Source of the DNA: Planctomycetota bacterium
GTDB lineage: Bacteria; Planctomycetota; Planctomycetia; Pirellulales; Pirellulaceae
Assembly: GCA_026692885.1 (NCBI GenBank)
Contig: JAPLNJ010001107.1
Span: 1 to 19,806, forward strand
DNA length: 19,806 bases
Reading direction: 5' to 3'
This document shows, piece by piece, positions 1-7,352 of the stretch (positions are counted from its first letter, which is position 1; every line of letters begins with the position of its first letter). Position numbers and translations under genes: made by a program. Below the pieces are notes generated by a model. That model was not told where the DNA came from. It worked only from the letters and a program-made list of their open reading frames with translations, and made no database searches.

Positions 1-113
1 CCAGAGCACTGGGTTGCCCGGAGCAGTTCCTCCTTTGTCAGCACTTCGTTCTTGCGGAAGGCGTTCAAGATATCCCGGAGTTGGAAGACGGACGTGCGCA
101 TGGCTCCATCCAT
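1..113 (-). CDS. N-terminal fragment of an unknown protein, possibly HTH-like (cut by left edge)
   Basis: An open reading frame runs off the left edge on the minus strand. The visible 37 residues begin MDGAMRTSVFQLRDILNAF and continue through a basic, helical stretch ending in a Thr-Gln-Cys-Ser motif. In-frame ATGs lie at 113 and 101, and no ATG occurs upstream before an in-frame stop near 156-160. Neither start has a convincingly spaced ribosome binding site; an AAGGA lies about 14 bases before the 113 ATG. The pattern 'helical segment, Leu-Thr-Lys-Glu-Glu-Leu-Leu, then Cys-Ser' resembles the first half of a winged-helix DNA-binding domain, and I recall similar conserved proteins in planctomycetes. 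That is inference from too few residues for a firm family call. An inverted repeat at 165-224 sits in its upstream region. Confidence 0.5.
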   Translation of the reverse strand, partial: MDGAMRTSVFQLRDILNAFRKNEVLTKEELLRATQCS

Positions 114-164
114 TGCGATATAGTCATAATCCTTGGTTACAGAATAGTTATTACACTATCATGA

Positions 165-224
165 TTCGGGAAGTCGGCAACCCCTTGGGGGCCATGCTGA
201 GCACAAAACCGCCGATTTCCCGAA
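165..224. repeat. Inverted repeat upstream of the left-edge gene
   Basis: The left arm at 165-178 (TTCGGGAAGTCGGC) pairs with the right arm at 211-224 (GCCGATTTCCCGAA), with one mismatch in 14 bases and a 32-base loop. It lies 52 bases upstream of the earliest start of the minus-strand gene at 113, so it could be an operator or leader structure. It could also be a mobile-repeat remnant. Confidence 0.55.
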
Positions 225-483
225 GTATCACCAAGCCATCGCAGACGGAAACATCGCGATTATGGTAGGGTATCAATCATGAAAATGGCGGAACCGCCAT
301 AGTGCAAAAGACTTAGAGAATCCATCGCCGGGATTCTACTTTGGCAGGGGCAAGCCCAGTGGGGATCGGAGGTTAGGCTTAACCTCGTGCCATTCGGGGC
401 AAGCCCGAAGGGGGACCCGACATGCCAAGCTGGAACAAAAGCCGGAGCAGATCTCAGCATTGCAAGGACTCTCTGGGATACAA

Positions 484-635
484 TTTTGCGCGGCCCAGCC
501 CAGAGCCATCTGCTGCACCGCCGGGGACGTCGCCCCACGCCTGGCGCGCGCAAAACAGTGTCGTGAGGCAGGCCAGAGTTTGTTCCACTTTTGTTCCGCT
601 GTTTCCGCCCAGTTTTGCGTGGCCCACCCCACGCC
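484..635. repeat. Three copies of a 23-24-base GC-rich repeat
   Basis: TTTTGCGCGGCCCAGCCC begins at 484 and TTTTGCGTGGCCCACCCC begins at 613. A more diverged inverted copy lies at 533-555, reading CCCCACGCC then GCGCGCAAAA on the plus strand. The second copy contains a GCGTGG/CCACGC stem. The copies flank no gene. Confidence 0.5.
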
Positions 636-641
636 TGTGTT

Positions 642-664
642 CCGAACCGCTGGCGTAGGTTCGG
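642..664 (+). terminator. Hairpin (weak terminator or leader structure)
   Basis: CCGAACC (642-648) pairs perfectly with GGTTCGG (658-664) around a 9-base loop, followed by TGTCTTT. It lies about 80 bases upstream of the ATG at 747. Without a longer T tract, intrinsic termination is doubtful. Confidence 0.25.
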
Positions 665-746
665 TGTCTTTCAAGAAAAACTCCTCGTGCGGACGAATCG
701 TGTCACGACCACGGTAATGATTCCGTAAACGAAGGAGGTCCGAAAC

Positions 747-1025
747 ATGGCGAAGTATTACGTCGAATCAGGTTGGGTGCGGCTGGTCCTGGATGCCAGG
801 ACCCCCAGAGACGCCGCCGTGAAAGCGATTCAGTGGTGCCATGACCGGCAGGCAGATGTCTTCGCCGAGCCGGCGGATGATCGGATTCGGGAAGCCGAGA
901 TCCTGGAGTGGCAACTCGACGGCCAGATCGCGGTGAACGAGACGGGGTTCCGGAGCCACGGCGGCAAGATCTTCGACACCGTCGAACTGGCTGCTGTGCG
1001 CGAACGTGTGGTCCGCAGGACGTGA
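747..1025 (+). CDS. Small conserved-looking protein of unknown function (92 aa)
   Basis: The ATG at 747 is preceded by a near-perfect Shine-Dalgarno, AAGGAGG at 732-738, eight bases before the start. This supports a real gene with this start. The 92-residue product begins MAKYYVESGWVRLVLDA and is soluble and mixed-charge, with no signal peptide, membrane segment or cysteine motif; a single Cys sits in the 'IQWCHDR' segment. The alternation of hydrophobic and charged residues in the first 20 positions followed by 'DAAVKAIQW' suggests a beta-strand pair then a helix. I do not recognise the family and assign no function. It stands alone on the plus strand, convergent with the permease gene that ends at 1163, and a small hairpin lies between them. 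Confidence 0.8.
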   Translation: MAKYYVESGWVRLVLDARTPRDAAVKAIQWCHDRQADVFAEPADDRIREAEILEWQLDGQIAVNETGFRSHGGKIFDTVELAAVRERVVRRT

Positions 1026-1113
1026 TTCGGGAGTGCCTGTGTCTGGTCGCAGCATTACGATCAAGGCCCGATTATTCGTAGGACGGGCACTCTTGCCGGT
1101 CATCGGGAGCGAG

Positions 1114-1131
1114 ACGGCCAGGCGAGGCCGT
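1114..1131. terminator. Candidate bidirectional terminator between convergent genes
   Basis: ACGGCC (1114-1119) pairs with GGCCGT (1126-1131) around a 6-base loop. It lies between the plus-strand gene ending at 1025 and the minus-strand permease ending at 1163. The plus-strand downstream sequence is only moderately T-rich (TTGATTTT near 1143-1150), so this is a weak call. Confidence 0.3.
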
Positions 1132-1162
1132 TCTACGGTTAGTTGATTTTGCTGCTGCCGCC

Positions 1163-3673
1163 TTACTCGTAGTGCAAAGCGGTCGCGGTATCTAAGTTTG
1201 CGGCGCGCCGGGCGGGGAGCCAGGCGGCACACGCGGTTACAGCCAGGGCCGCCACCAGCGTCAGCAGCACCAACCACGGGTGAAAGCCGAACTCGACCTG
1301 ATGCCCCAGTACGGCCGGCATCCCCAGGTTGATGACCCACGCAAACGCGACTCCCGCCAACACGCCCGGGGTGAAGCCTACCGTCCCCATGATCAACGCC
1401 TGCGTCAGGACTGTCCGCCGCACCTGGCCCTTGGTCATGGCAACAATCCGCAAGACGCCCAATTCGCGAGTCTGCTCCAGGACGTTCATGGTCAACGTGT
1501 TCACAACGCCGAACGACGCCACGACAAACACCAGCACAATTAGTCCCCATAGGCAGCCGTCGATGCCCAAGACCAGTTCGTCGATGAAGATGGTGATGTC
1601 GGCGTTCGAGTGCAACAATACGCCCTGGTCATCGCATAGACTCTGCAGTTGCTGACGGACTGTTTCCAGGTTCGCCCGCGCGGCCCGCGCCACGTAGAGT
1701 GTAAAGCCCTCGACGCCCAACCGCTGCACCGCCACATCCCGGTGCATGTAGACGGTCAGTCCGCCGCCCAGATAGTCATTGGTCACCGCGCAGATGGGAA
1801 ACGGCGTCGTGCCTTGCTGCGTTTCCAGTTCGAGCGGATCACCCACGCCCAGGTTCAGGCGTTTTGCCAACACGCTGCCGATCACCACCTGCCCCGCAGA
1901 CAGCTGTTGACCGAGCCGTTCGGCGTTGCGATGCCCCGCCACGAGGTCGAACAACGGCGGGTCGGAGAACTCTTGAGCCAACACCAGTACCGCCATGTCG
2001 CCCACGGACCCCTGGATCCACGACATGCCCTCCAGGCTGGTCAGGTGAGGAATCCTGCGCAAGGCGGCGCCGATCTCGTCCGGCAGATTCGCAGCCTTGC
2101 TGGTCGCGATACTGGGCAGCATGGAGCGGACGTAGAAGTCGCCGACAACCGCCTGCCGATACCATTTCTGCACGTCCCGCACGCTGTCCAAAATCGAGTA
2201 CGCCATGCCCACCCCACCGGCTCCGGCGACAAACAGCACACCGATCGTGAGTGTCGAGCGGCCGTGGTGACGCAGCACTTGACGCAACGCCAGCCTGCTT
2301 TCCACGCGCGACCACGGACGCAGCAGAAACACGGCAGCTCGGCAGAACGGTTCCAGAACCAGGGGGAACAACGAGACGATCCCGATGAACAAGAACGTCC
2401 CGGAGAAGATGGCCACGTCCATAGGCAGGAAGCCACGAATGGACAGCGTGATCAGGGTGGCGCTGGCCAGCGTCAGGAAGGCGCCGCTGTGGATGTAGAT
2501 CCGCGGCACGCCGCCCAGATCCTCCTTGGAAACCCGATCCATACCCTCCAGCGGCGAAACCTTGCCAGCCCGCCGGGCCGGAACGCGGGCGCCTGCCAGA
2601 GACACGCCCAGTCCAAACACCACGGCCAGGACCAGCGGCAGCGTCGACAGCCTCATCGCCGGCAGCGGCACATCCAACAGGCTGGAGAGAGAAATATTGA
2701 GGAAATAGGCCGCCAGCACGCCCCCGCCGATGCCGAGCACCGTCCCCACCACGCCTAACAGCAATGCCTCGCGCTCGACGGACTTCGTGACCTGGCGGCC
2801 GGTGGCACCGATTGCTCGCAGGATCGACAACTGCCGACGGCGTTCGCTGACATTCATCATGAACGTGTTCAAGATGATGAAAAACGACAGAAGCAGTGTG
2901 CAGGCGGTAGTCATCTGCAGGCCGATTTCGCTCCCAATCATCGTCTCCTCCATGCCCTGCGATCGCATCGCTGGAGGGTGGACCTGGACGCCGGTCGGCA
3001 ACATTGCTGCGATCCGCTTCTGCACCGCGTCCGCATCCGCCTGGTCGTCCACGACAATCTGGAGCGAGGTGATCTTGCCCTTGCTGGCAAACCACTGTTG
3101 GGCAGTCTCGATTGGAATCAGGCACAGGCCGGCGTTCTGCAAGGCGCTGGCCCCGCGCAACTGCAGGAAGCCGACGACCTCGATCTCCTTGAGCCCGCGC
3201 TTGGTCAGGAGCCGCACCGTGTCGCCCACCTGAAGCTTCAAGCGGCGCGCATACGAGTAGTCCAGCAACAGTTCCTTGGGCCCTTGCAGCGGACGCCCGG
3301 CCTGTACCACGTAGTCGCGCACAGCACTGTCGCGTTGCAGATCGACCCCGAGCAACTGCAGAGCCACCCGCTCGCCACCGGTGTGCAGGACCGCCAGTTT
3401 GCTGATCACGGGCACCGCCGCTTGGACGCCCGGCACCGCTTCTACCTCAGCCTGCAACGACTCCGCCAGCGGCGCTTCGCACTCGCCGGACACGATGCAG
3501 GCCGCCTTGCCGGTGACCATCGAAAACATCTGCTTGTAGGCGTTTCGCGTGGTGGCCGTGGTGATAGTGACGGAAACCACAGCCGCCACGCCGATCACAA
3601 TGCTCAGCACCGTGAGAATCGTCCGGCCAGGCCGTCGCCACATCGAGCGCCAACTGAACTTCTTTAGACTCAT
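1163..3673 (-). CDS. ABC transporter permease, FtsX/MacB-type (DUF214), ten-helix form
   Basis: The 836-residue membrane protein starts with a basic cytoplasmic tip and one helix at about residues 17-40 (TILTVLSIVIGVAAVVSVT). A large extracytoplasmic domain follows, then an FtsX-type three-helix bundle at about 255-365. Central helices follow to about 500, then a second extracytoplasmic domain and a second FtsX bundle with the signature 'NTLTMNVLEQTRELGVLR'. The C-terminus is the usual 'PARRA..LDTATALHYE'. This duplicated architecture is typical of permeases that work with a MacB/LolD-like ATPase in lipoprotein, lipid or peptide handling at the inner membrane. No ATPase gene is in the window, so the partner must be elsewhere and the substrate is unknown. 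The ATG at 3673 has AAGG about eight bases upstream. The stop is TAA at 1163-1165. Confidence 0.9.
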   Translation of the reverse strand: MSLKKFSWRSMWRRPGRTILTVLSIVIGVAAVVSVTITTATTRNAYKQMFSMVTGKAACIVSGECEAPLAESLQAEVEAVPGVQAAVPVISKLAVLHTGGERVALQLLGVDLQRDSAVRDYVVQAGRPLQGPKELLLDYSYARRLKLQVGDTVRLLTKRGLKEIEVVGFLQLRGASALQNAGLCLIPIETAQQWFASKGKITSLQIVVDDQADADAVQKRIAAMLPTGVQVHPPAMRSQGMEETMIGSEIGLQMTTACTLLLSFFIILNTFMMNVSERRRQLSILRAIGATGRQVTKSVEREALLLGVVGTVLGIGGGVLAAYFLNISLSSLLDVPLPAMRLSTLPLVLAVVFGLGVSLAGARVPARRAGKVSPLEGMDRVSKEDLGGVPRIYIHSGAFLTLASATLITLSIRGFLPMDVAIFSGTFLFIGIVSLFPLVLEPFCRAAVFLLRPWSRVESRLALRQVLRHHGRSTLTIGVLFVAGAGGVGMAYSILDSVRDVQKWYRQAVVGDFYVRSMLPSIATSKAANLPDEIGAALRRIPHLTSLEGMSWIQGSVGDMAVLVLAQEFSDPPLFDLVAGHRNAERLGQQLSAGQVVIGSVLAKRLNLGVGDPLELETQQGTTPFPICAVTNDYLGGGLTVYMHRDVAVQRLGVEGFTLYVARAARANLETVRQQLQSLCDDQGVLLHSNADITIFIDELVLGIDGCLWGLIVLVFVVASFGVVNTLTMNVLEQTRELGVLRIVAMTKGQVRRTVLTQALIMGTVGFTPGVLAGVAFAWVINLGMPAVLGHQVEFGFHPWLVLLTLVAALAVTACAAWLPARRAANLDTATALHYE

Positions 3674-3700
3674 CCGGGTTGACCTTGCTCGCGACGACGC

Positions 3701-3828
3701 GGCCTTGATTGGAACGTTGCGCAGAACGCTAGCAGCGGATCATCGTAAGTGCGAACCATCAGCTAGGAAACGCCGCTTTTCCGCGCTGACGCTTCGCGAT
3801 TACGTTGCGCAACGTTCCGATCAGGGCC
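3701..3828. repeat. Inverted pair of a dispersed 'TTGCGCAACGTTCCGATCAAGGCC'-type repeat
   Basis: The left arm (3701-3726) starts GGCCTTGATTGGAACGTTGC. The right arm (3803-3828) ends GCAACGTTCCGATCAGGGCC. They match inversely over about 26 bases with roughly two mismatches. The left copy continues into GCTAGC and GATCCGCTG-like sequence (to about 3740), and the right copy is preceded by GCTGACGCTTCGCGATTACG (3785-3804). Both extensions recur in the copy at 5473-5534, so the right copy here looks like one with an internal deletion. Another copy pair frames the hairpin at 15622-15783. Confidence 0.75.
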
Positions 3829-3930
3829 CGACGACGCGATTCGCGTGTTCTGTCGGCGGACCGTTCCGGCGGGCTGCGAGGCGTGGGGCCGATGTCTCTC
3901 ACGTTGCGGAGGCTGCTTTGCATTTGGCGA

Positions 3931-3960
3931 ATTCTACTCCGGAAGAGAACGCTGGGGCAA
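3931..3960 (-). promoter_or_regulatory. Possible sigma70-type promoter upstream of the permease gene
   Basis: On the minus strand TTGCCC (3955-3960) and TAGAAT (3931-3936) are separated by 18 bases. Transcription from here would cross the inverted repeat before reaching the permease start at 3673, a leader of about 250 bases. Confidence 0.35.
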
Positions 3961-4274
3961 CTGAGGTACCCAGATTGCCGCTTGACGTGGACCGGTTCTC
4001 TCCCAAGACCGGACAAAGTGAATGCTGTGCCTGTCCCACCGACGATAGCAGGGCCACCATTTCCTCGCGATGATCGGGCATGGCGAACTTGCCCGACTTA
4101 ACAAAGTTACCCACGAGGTGGAAGTAGCAACGCCGTCATATCCGCGTCAGCAAAACGGAAGTAGTGCTCTTGAGGCGAATTGACCGATAAGTTCCTCAGC
4201 AATCCGGGAGTTCGGATTTCTCGGAGCCAGGATGGCGTAACAGGCCAACCGATTTGTCATGGAGGAGATCGGCG

Positions 4275-4541
4275 GTGACCACGGAAATCAATGTGCTGGC
4301 GCTGGTCAAGGGGAACGAACGGTACGTATTCTTGTTCGACGATGCCAATCGTACCGAGGCCCTCCGACAGATCGGTCGTTTCGCGGCCAACCCGGAGCTC
4401 AGCTTCACGTGGTACGACGCGGCGGTGATGAGCCAGAAGATCCGCCAGACGGCTCAGCAGCAAGAGGGGACGCGGTTCGATCTCTCCTCCCGTTTCCAGA
4501 TGCCTCCGGCAAACGAAGCGTCCTTGGACTGGCTGGCCTAA
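4275..4541 (+). CDS. Small unknown protein encoded upstream of xerC (88 aa)
   Basis: I choose the GTG at 4275 because GGAGG (4261-4265) lies nine bases upstream. The ATG at 4254 has no ribosome binding site and adds only seven atypical residues. The 88-residue protein begins (V/M)TTEINVLALVKGNERYVF. It continues through an FDD-ANR segment, a predicted helix, a segment 'NPELSFTWYDAAVMSQKIR' and a polar tail ending in Trp-Leu-Ala. There is no signal peptide or membrane helix. The gene ends 16 bases before xerC and is probably co-transcribed with it. I believe similar small proteins precede xerC in other planctomycetes, but I cannot verify this here. Its function is unknown, and a link to recombination would rest only on position. 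Confidence 0.75.
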   Translation: MTTEINVLALVKGNERYVFLFDDANRTEALRQIGRFAANPELSFTWYDAAVMSQKIRQTAQQQEGTRFDLSSRFQMPPANEASLDWLA

Positions 4542-4557
4542 CCCGGCAGTACGATCG

Positions 4558-5457
4558 ATGCATACGGCCATCTCGCGTTTTCTGCGCTACCTGCTGGTCG
4601 AACGCAACGCCTCGCAGTTGACCATCAAGTCCTACCGTGAGGACCTGACGGCCCTCCACGATTACCTGACCGAGAGTTACGGGCACGCCCCGGCACCCGC
4701 CGAGATCACAGCCCTGGACCTGCGCGGGTATGTGGCAGCCCTGCACGAGGCGGGCTACGCCAAGACGTCCGTTGCCCGTCGGCTCGCTTCGCTGCGCAGC
4801 TTCTACCGTTTTGCCCAACGCGAGGGGCTGGCTTCCGCCAACCCAGCCAAACCGCTACGCAATCCGCGTCCAGACCGCAAGTTGCCCCATTTCCTGTCCA
4901 CAGACGAGATCGGGCGATTGCTGCAAGCACCTGCGGAGGACGATCCGGCGGGCCTGCGAGATCGGGCCATTCTGGAGACCACGTATTCCGCCGGCCTGCG
5001 TGTCAGCGAGTTGGTCGGAGTCAACGATGGCGATCTGGACTTGGAGCAGGGGTTGGTCCGCATTCGCGGCAAGGGGCGTCGCGAACGACTTTCCCCTCTG
5101 GGGTCGTACGCCGTCGAAGCAATCCAGCGTTGCCGCTCCGTCCGCAAGCTATCCCCGCAGGAAAGTCAGGGACCTGCAGCGCCGGTCTTTGTCAATAAGG
5201 CTGGGCGGCGGCTGACGACACGTAGCGTGGCGCGGATGCTGGAGAAATACCTCCGCCTGACCGGACTCGACACGCGTACCACCCCGCACACGCTAAGGCA
5301 CAGCTTTGCCACGCATTTGCTGGATCGTGGGGCTGATATCCGTAGCGTCCAGGAGCTGCTCGGTCACAAGAGTTTGGTGACCACGCAAATCTACACACAT
5401 GTCAGCACCACCGGACTGCGCGAGGCGTACGAACGCGCCCATCCTCGAGCGCGGTAA
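4558..5457 (+). CDS. xerC: Tyrosine recombinase XerC/XerD
   Basis: The 299-residue protein has the usual Xer length and order. An N-terminal SAM-like core-binding domain (about 1-95, 'YLLVERNASQLTIKSYREDL') precedes a C-terminal catalytic domain (about 108-295). All catalytic residues are visible: Arg148 (YSAGLRVSEL), Lys172 (RGKGRRER), His244 and Arg247 (HTLRHSFATHLL), His270 (LLGHKSL) and the nucleophile Tyr279 (IYTHVS). Xer recombinases resolve chromosome dimers at dif sites before division, and the intact protein and chromosomal context favour that role over integrase function. XerC versus XerD cannot be decided from sequence alone. No att or dif site was identified nearby. The gene follows the 88-aa ORF by 16 bases and is followed by dispersed repeats. 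Confidence 0.93.
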   Translation: MHTAISRFLRYLLVERNASQLTIKSYREDLTALHDYLTESYGHAPAPAEITALDLRGYVAALHEAGYAKTSVARRLASLRSFYRFAQREGLASANPAKPLRNPRPDRKLPHFLSTDEIGRLLQAPAEDDPAGLRDRAILETTYSAGLRVSELVGVNDGDLDLEQGLVRIRGKGRRERLSPLGSYAVEAIQRCRSVRKLSPQESQGPAAPVFVNKAGRRLTTRSVARMLEKYLRLTGLDTRTTPHTLRHSFATHLLDRGADIRSVQELLGHKSLVTTQIYTHVSTTGLREAYERAHPRAR

Positions 5458-5472
5458 AGCCATGCTATCGGG

Positions 5473-5534
5473 GCTGACGCTGCGGGTTACGACGATCCGC
5501 TGCTAGCGTTTTGCGCAGCGTTCCGATCAAGGCC
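5473..5534 (+). repeat. Single full-length copy of the dispersed GCTGACG...GATCAAGGCC repeat
   Basis: The copy begins GCTGACGCTGCGGGTTACGA, continues with GATCCGCTGCTAGCGTTTTG and ends GCAGCGTTCCGATCAAGGCC. It shares its 3' half with 15751-15783 and, inverted, with 3701-3740. Its 5' part resembles the family at 13783-13843. It begins 16 bases after the xerC stop. Confidence 0.7.
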
Positions 5535-5548
5535 AGCAAGGGGCTGTT

Positions 5549-5606
5549 AGCGGCAAGGCGCTAGCCGCCGGTGGCGTTCGGAACCGGCGGCTAGCGCCTT
5601 GCCGCT
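5549..5606. repeat. REP-like palindrome, GGCGGCTAGCGCC family, copy 1
   Basis: A perfect 23-bp inverted repeat pairs 5549-5571 with 5584-5606 around a 12-base loop. The arm core is GCGGCAAGGCGCTAGCCGCC. A second copy with the same arms lies at 8748-8801. It could fold into a very stable hairpin and could terminate transcription from xerC. The dispersed, arm-conserved nature points to a mobile REP/MITE-type element. Confidence 0.85.
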
Positions 5607-5792
5607 CGCTCATGGCGCTCCCAACTCGGGGCGAAAACCTGGGATCACGATCAGGGCGTTGTCCCACGCTGTCATGTGCGTCCTTTCGGGGCAAGCAGCG
5701 AAACAGGCTCTCGCCCTTGCCGCCGAGCCAATTTCCCATGTCAACCCCAACTTTGCATCGTCCTAGGCTGCGTCCACCACCACTGTTGGTGA

Positions 5793-5827
5793 TTGGTGGG
5801 CACAGCCCACCCTACACTTTGTGTAGG
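5793..5827. repeat. GTGGGCACAGCCCAC repeat with adjoining hairpin
   Basis: GGTGGGC-ACA-GCCCACC forms a 7-bp stem. It is followed directly by CCTACAC-TTT-GTGTAGG (5811-5827), another perfect 7-bp stem. The core recurs at 18036-18056 and 18071-18091. It lies about 40 bases upstream of the response-regulator promoter. Confidence 0.75.
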
Positions 5828-5868
5828 CATCGGCGGCTGATTCGGTTCTTTCACAGCCGCGGTGCGTG

Positions 5869-5897
5869 TTGACGAACTGCAACGGGTAACCTAGATA
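5869..5897 (+). promoter_or_regulatory. Sigma70-type promoter of the NtrC-family regulator
   Basis: TTGACG (5869-5874) and TAGATA (5892-5897) are separated by exactly 17 bases, about 43 bases before the ATG at 5940. This is the best sigma70-like match I found in the window. It suggests the sigma54 activator is itself expressed by housekeeping polymerase. Confidence 0.6.
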
Positions 5898-5939
5898 CAT
5901 GAAGACAATCTGCATCAAAGTGACACCCGTGAGGCCCCC

Positions 5940-7352
5940 ATGAAACGCGCCAATCTGCTCCTGGTTGATGACGACCGCCTGGTCCTGGACGCAATGGCCG
6001 GCTGGCTGAGAGAAAAGGGTTATAACGTTGCCGAAGCCTCCACTTGCCGCGGCGCCATCATGCACATCGAGCAGAATGCCTTCGATCTGGTGCTGACGGA
6101 CCTGCGTCTGCCGGACGGGGATGGGTTTGATATCCTGAACTACTGTCGCGAACATCATCCGGCCACCACGGTGATTCTGATCACGGGCTACGCCACCGCC
6201 GAGACGGGTATCCAGGCCATCCGGGCCGGCGCTTTTGACTTGCTCACCAAGCCGCTGATCGACGAGGAGTTGGAATTGGCGTTGAATCGGGCGATGACCC
6301 AACGTCAGGTTCTCGAACAGACCACCCAGCTCAAGACGCAGCTCGACCTCCGCTTCGGCATGGAAAGCATTGTCGGGCACGACCACCGAATGCTCAGGAT
6401 GTTCGATATCATCGACAGCATTGCCGACACCCGCGCCACGACCTTGATCACCGGCGAGAGTGGGACCGGCAAGTCGTTGGTGGCGAAGGCCCTCCACCGG
6501 CGTAGCAGCCGTCGGAATAAGCCTTTTGTCGAGGTCGCCTGTGGAGCGTTATCCGAGACGCTCTTGGAGAGCGAACTGTTCGGTCATGTCGCCGGGGCCT
6601 TCACCGGCGCGGTAGGTGACAGGCTTGGAAAGTTCATGCAGGCCGACGGGGGCACTATCTTCTTGGACGAGATCGGCACCGCTTCGCCCGGGATGCAAGT
6701 GAAACTGCTACGCGTGCTGCAGGAGTTGGAATTCGAGCAGGTCGGCGGAACAAAGACCTTGCATATCGACACCCGCGTCATTCTGGCGACGAACGAGAAC
6801 CTGATGAAAGCCGTCGCTCAAGGCACGTTTCGCCAGGATTTGTACTACCGCATCAACGTGATCAACATCGAATTGCCGCCGCTGCGCGAGCGGATCGCTG
6901 ATATCCCGCTGTTGGCCCAACATTTCCTGAAACAGATTTGCGAAGAGACGGGCAAACGCGTGGAGGGCTTCTCGGACGAGGCGCTGGCCGCGTTGCAGAC
7001 CTACCCCTGGCCGGGCAATGTGCGCGAACTGCAGAATGCGGTGGAACGCGCCGTCCTGTTGGGAAAGCACTCGCAAGTGCTACCGGAGGATCTGCCGCAC
7101 GACTTGGCCGCGAGGGCCCCATCGCCTCCCCCATCCGGCAGGGGTCAGTCGTTGAAGCGCGCCTTGGAAATCCCTGAAAGGCAGATCATCCTCGAAACGC
7201 TACGAGCGTATCGCGGGAACCGTAACGCCACGGCCACGCAATTGGGCATCAACCGCACGACGCTCTACAAGAAAATGAAACGGTTGGGGCTGGAAGACCA
7301 GTTCGGCTACCTGCCCGTCGCGAGCGAAGATACCGCTATGGCCCGGCAATGA
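5940..7352 (+). CDS. Sigma54-dependent response regulator, NtrC family
   Basis: The 470-residue protein has three domains in the classical order. The receiver domain (about 1-120) has acidic residues Asp10-Asp12, phospho-acceptor Asp54, Thr82 and Lys104. The AAA+ sigma54-interaction domain (about 143-375) has Walker A GESGTGKS (172-179), the sigma54-contacting GAFTGA loop (219-224), Walker B with Asp243-Glu244, and the 'RQDLYYRINVINIELPPLRER' sensor region. A Fis-type helix-turn-helix lies near the C-terminus ('NRNATATQLGINRTTLYKKM'). Every key residue is present, so it should be an active, phosphorylation-controlled activator of sigma54 promoters. No histidine kinase is in the window, making it an orphan here. 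The start is supported by GAGG at 5931-5934 and an upstream promoter. Its last 17 bases overlap the convergent synthase-like gene. Confidence 0.95.
   Translation: MKRANLLLVDDDRLVLDAMAGWLREKGYNVAEASTCRGAIMHIEQNAFDLVLTDLRLPDGDGFDILNYCREHHPATTVILITGYATAETGIQAIRAGAFDLLTKPLIDEELELALNRAMTQRQVLEQTTQLKTQLDLRFGMESIVGHDHRMLRMFDIIDSIADTRATTLITGESGTGKSLVAKALHRRSSRRNKPFVEVACGALSETLLESELFGHVAGAFTGAVGDRLGKFMQADGGTIFLDEIGTASPGMQVKLLRVLQELEFEQVGGTKTLHIDTRVILATNENLMKAVAQGTFRQDLYYRINVINIELPPLRERIADIPLLAQHFLKQICEETGKRVEGFSDEALAALQTYPWPGNVRELQNAVERAVLLGKHSQVLPEDLPHDLAARAPSPPPSGRGQSLKRALEIPERQIILETLRAYRGNRNATATQLGINRTTLYKKMKRLGLEDQFGYLPVASEDTAMARQ

Larger units (their letters stand above)
114..746. other. 633-base gene-free stretch with several hairpins and short repeats
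   Basis: Open frames here have no ribosome binding site or protein-like composition, and I call none. The stretch holds an inverted repeat (165-178 with 211-224), a 7-bp hairpin with a 4-base loop (369-386), two copies of GGGGCAAGCCC (347-357 and 396-406), a stem pairing 471-477 with 499-505, three copies of a TTTTGCG-plus-GGCCCA motif (484-507, 613-635, inverted 533-555) and a 7-bp stem at 642-664. It separates two divergent genes and must carry their promoters. I see no strong sigma70 match. Confidence 0.55.
3674..4274. other. Roughly 600-base gene-free divergent intergenic region
   Basis: The region separates the permease (minus) from the xerC pair (plus). It contains an inverted repeat of a dispersed element (3701-3828) and a possible minus-strand promoter at 3931-3960. 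The remainder (about 3965-4255) shows only short open frames without ribosome binding sites, and I see no recognisable gene in it. Confidence 0.5.

Noticed and set aside
336..674. 112-codon minus-strand frame with repeated GWATQNW/GWAAQNC-like segments
   Set aside because: The apparent protein repeat is produced by the DNA repeat at 484-635. No ribosome binding site and no protein-like composition elsewhere.
1649..2758. 369-codon plus-strand frame
   Set aside because: It is a long antisense shadow of the permease gene, rich in His/Arg/Gln as expected from GC-rich complementary reading. The permease frame has clear membrane helices.
3899..4114. 71-codon minus-strand frame in the gap upstream of the permease
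   Set aside because: No ribosome binding site, Ser-rich random-looking composition, and it overlaps a promoter-like sequence.
4558..5457. Integrase of a mobile island
   Set aside because: The length and motif set are those of a housekeeping Xer recombinase, and no attachment-site repeats, excisionase or cargo genes flank it.
5899..5943. 14-codon reading frame (MKTICIKVTPVRPP) ending in an ATGA overlap with the response-regulator start
   Set aside because: Its ATG lies two bases after the predicted -10, upstream of the expected transcription start, and it has no ribosome binding site, so it is unlikely to be a leader peptide.
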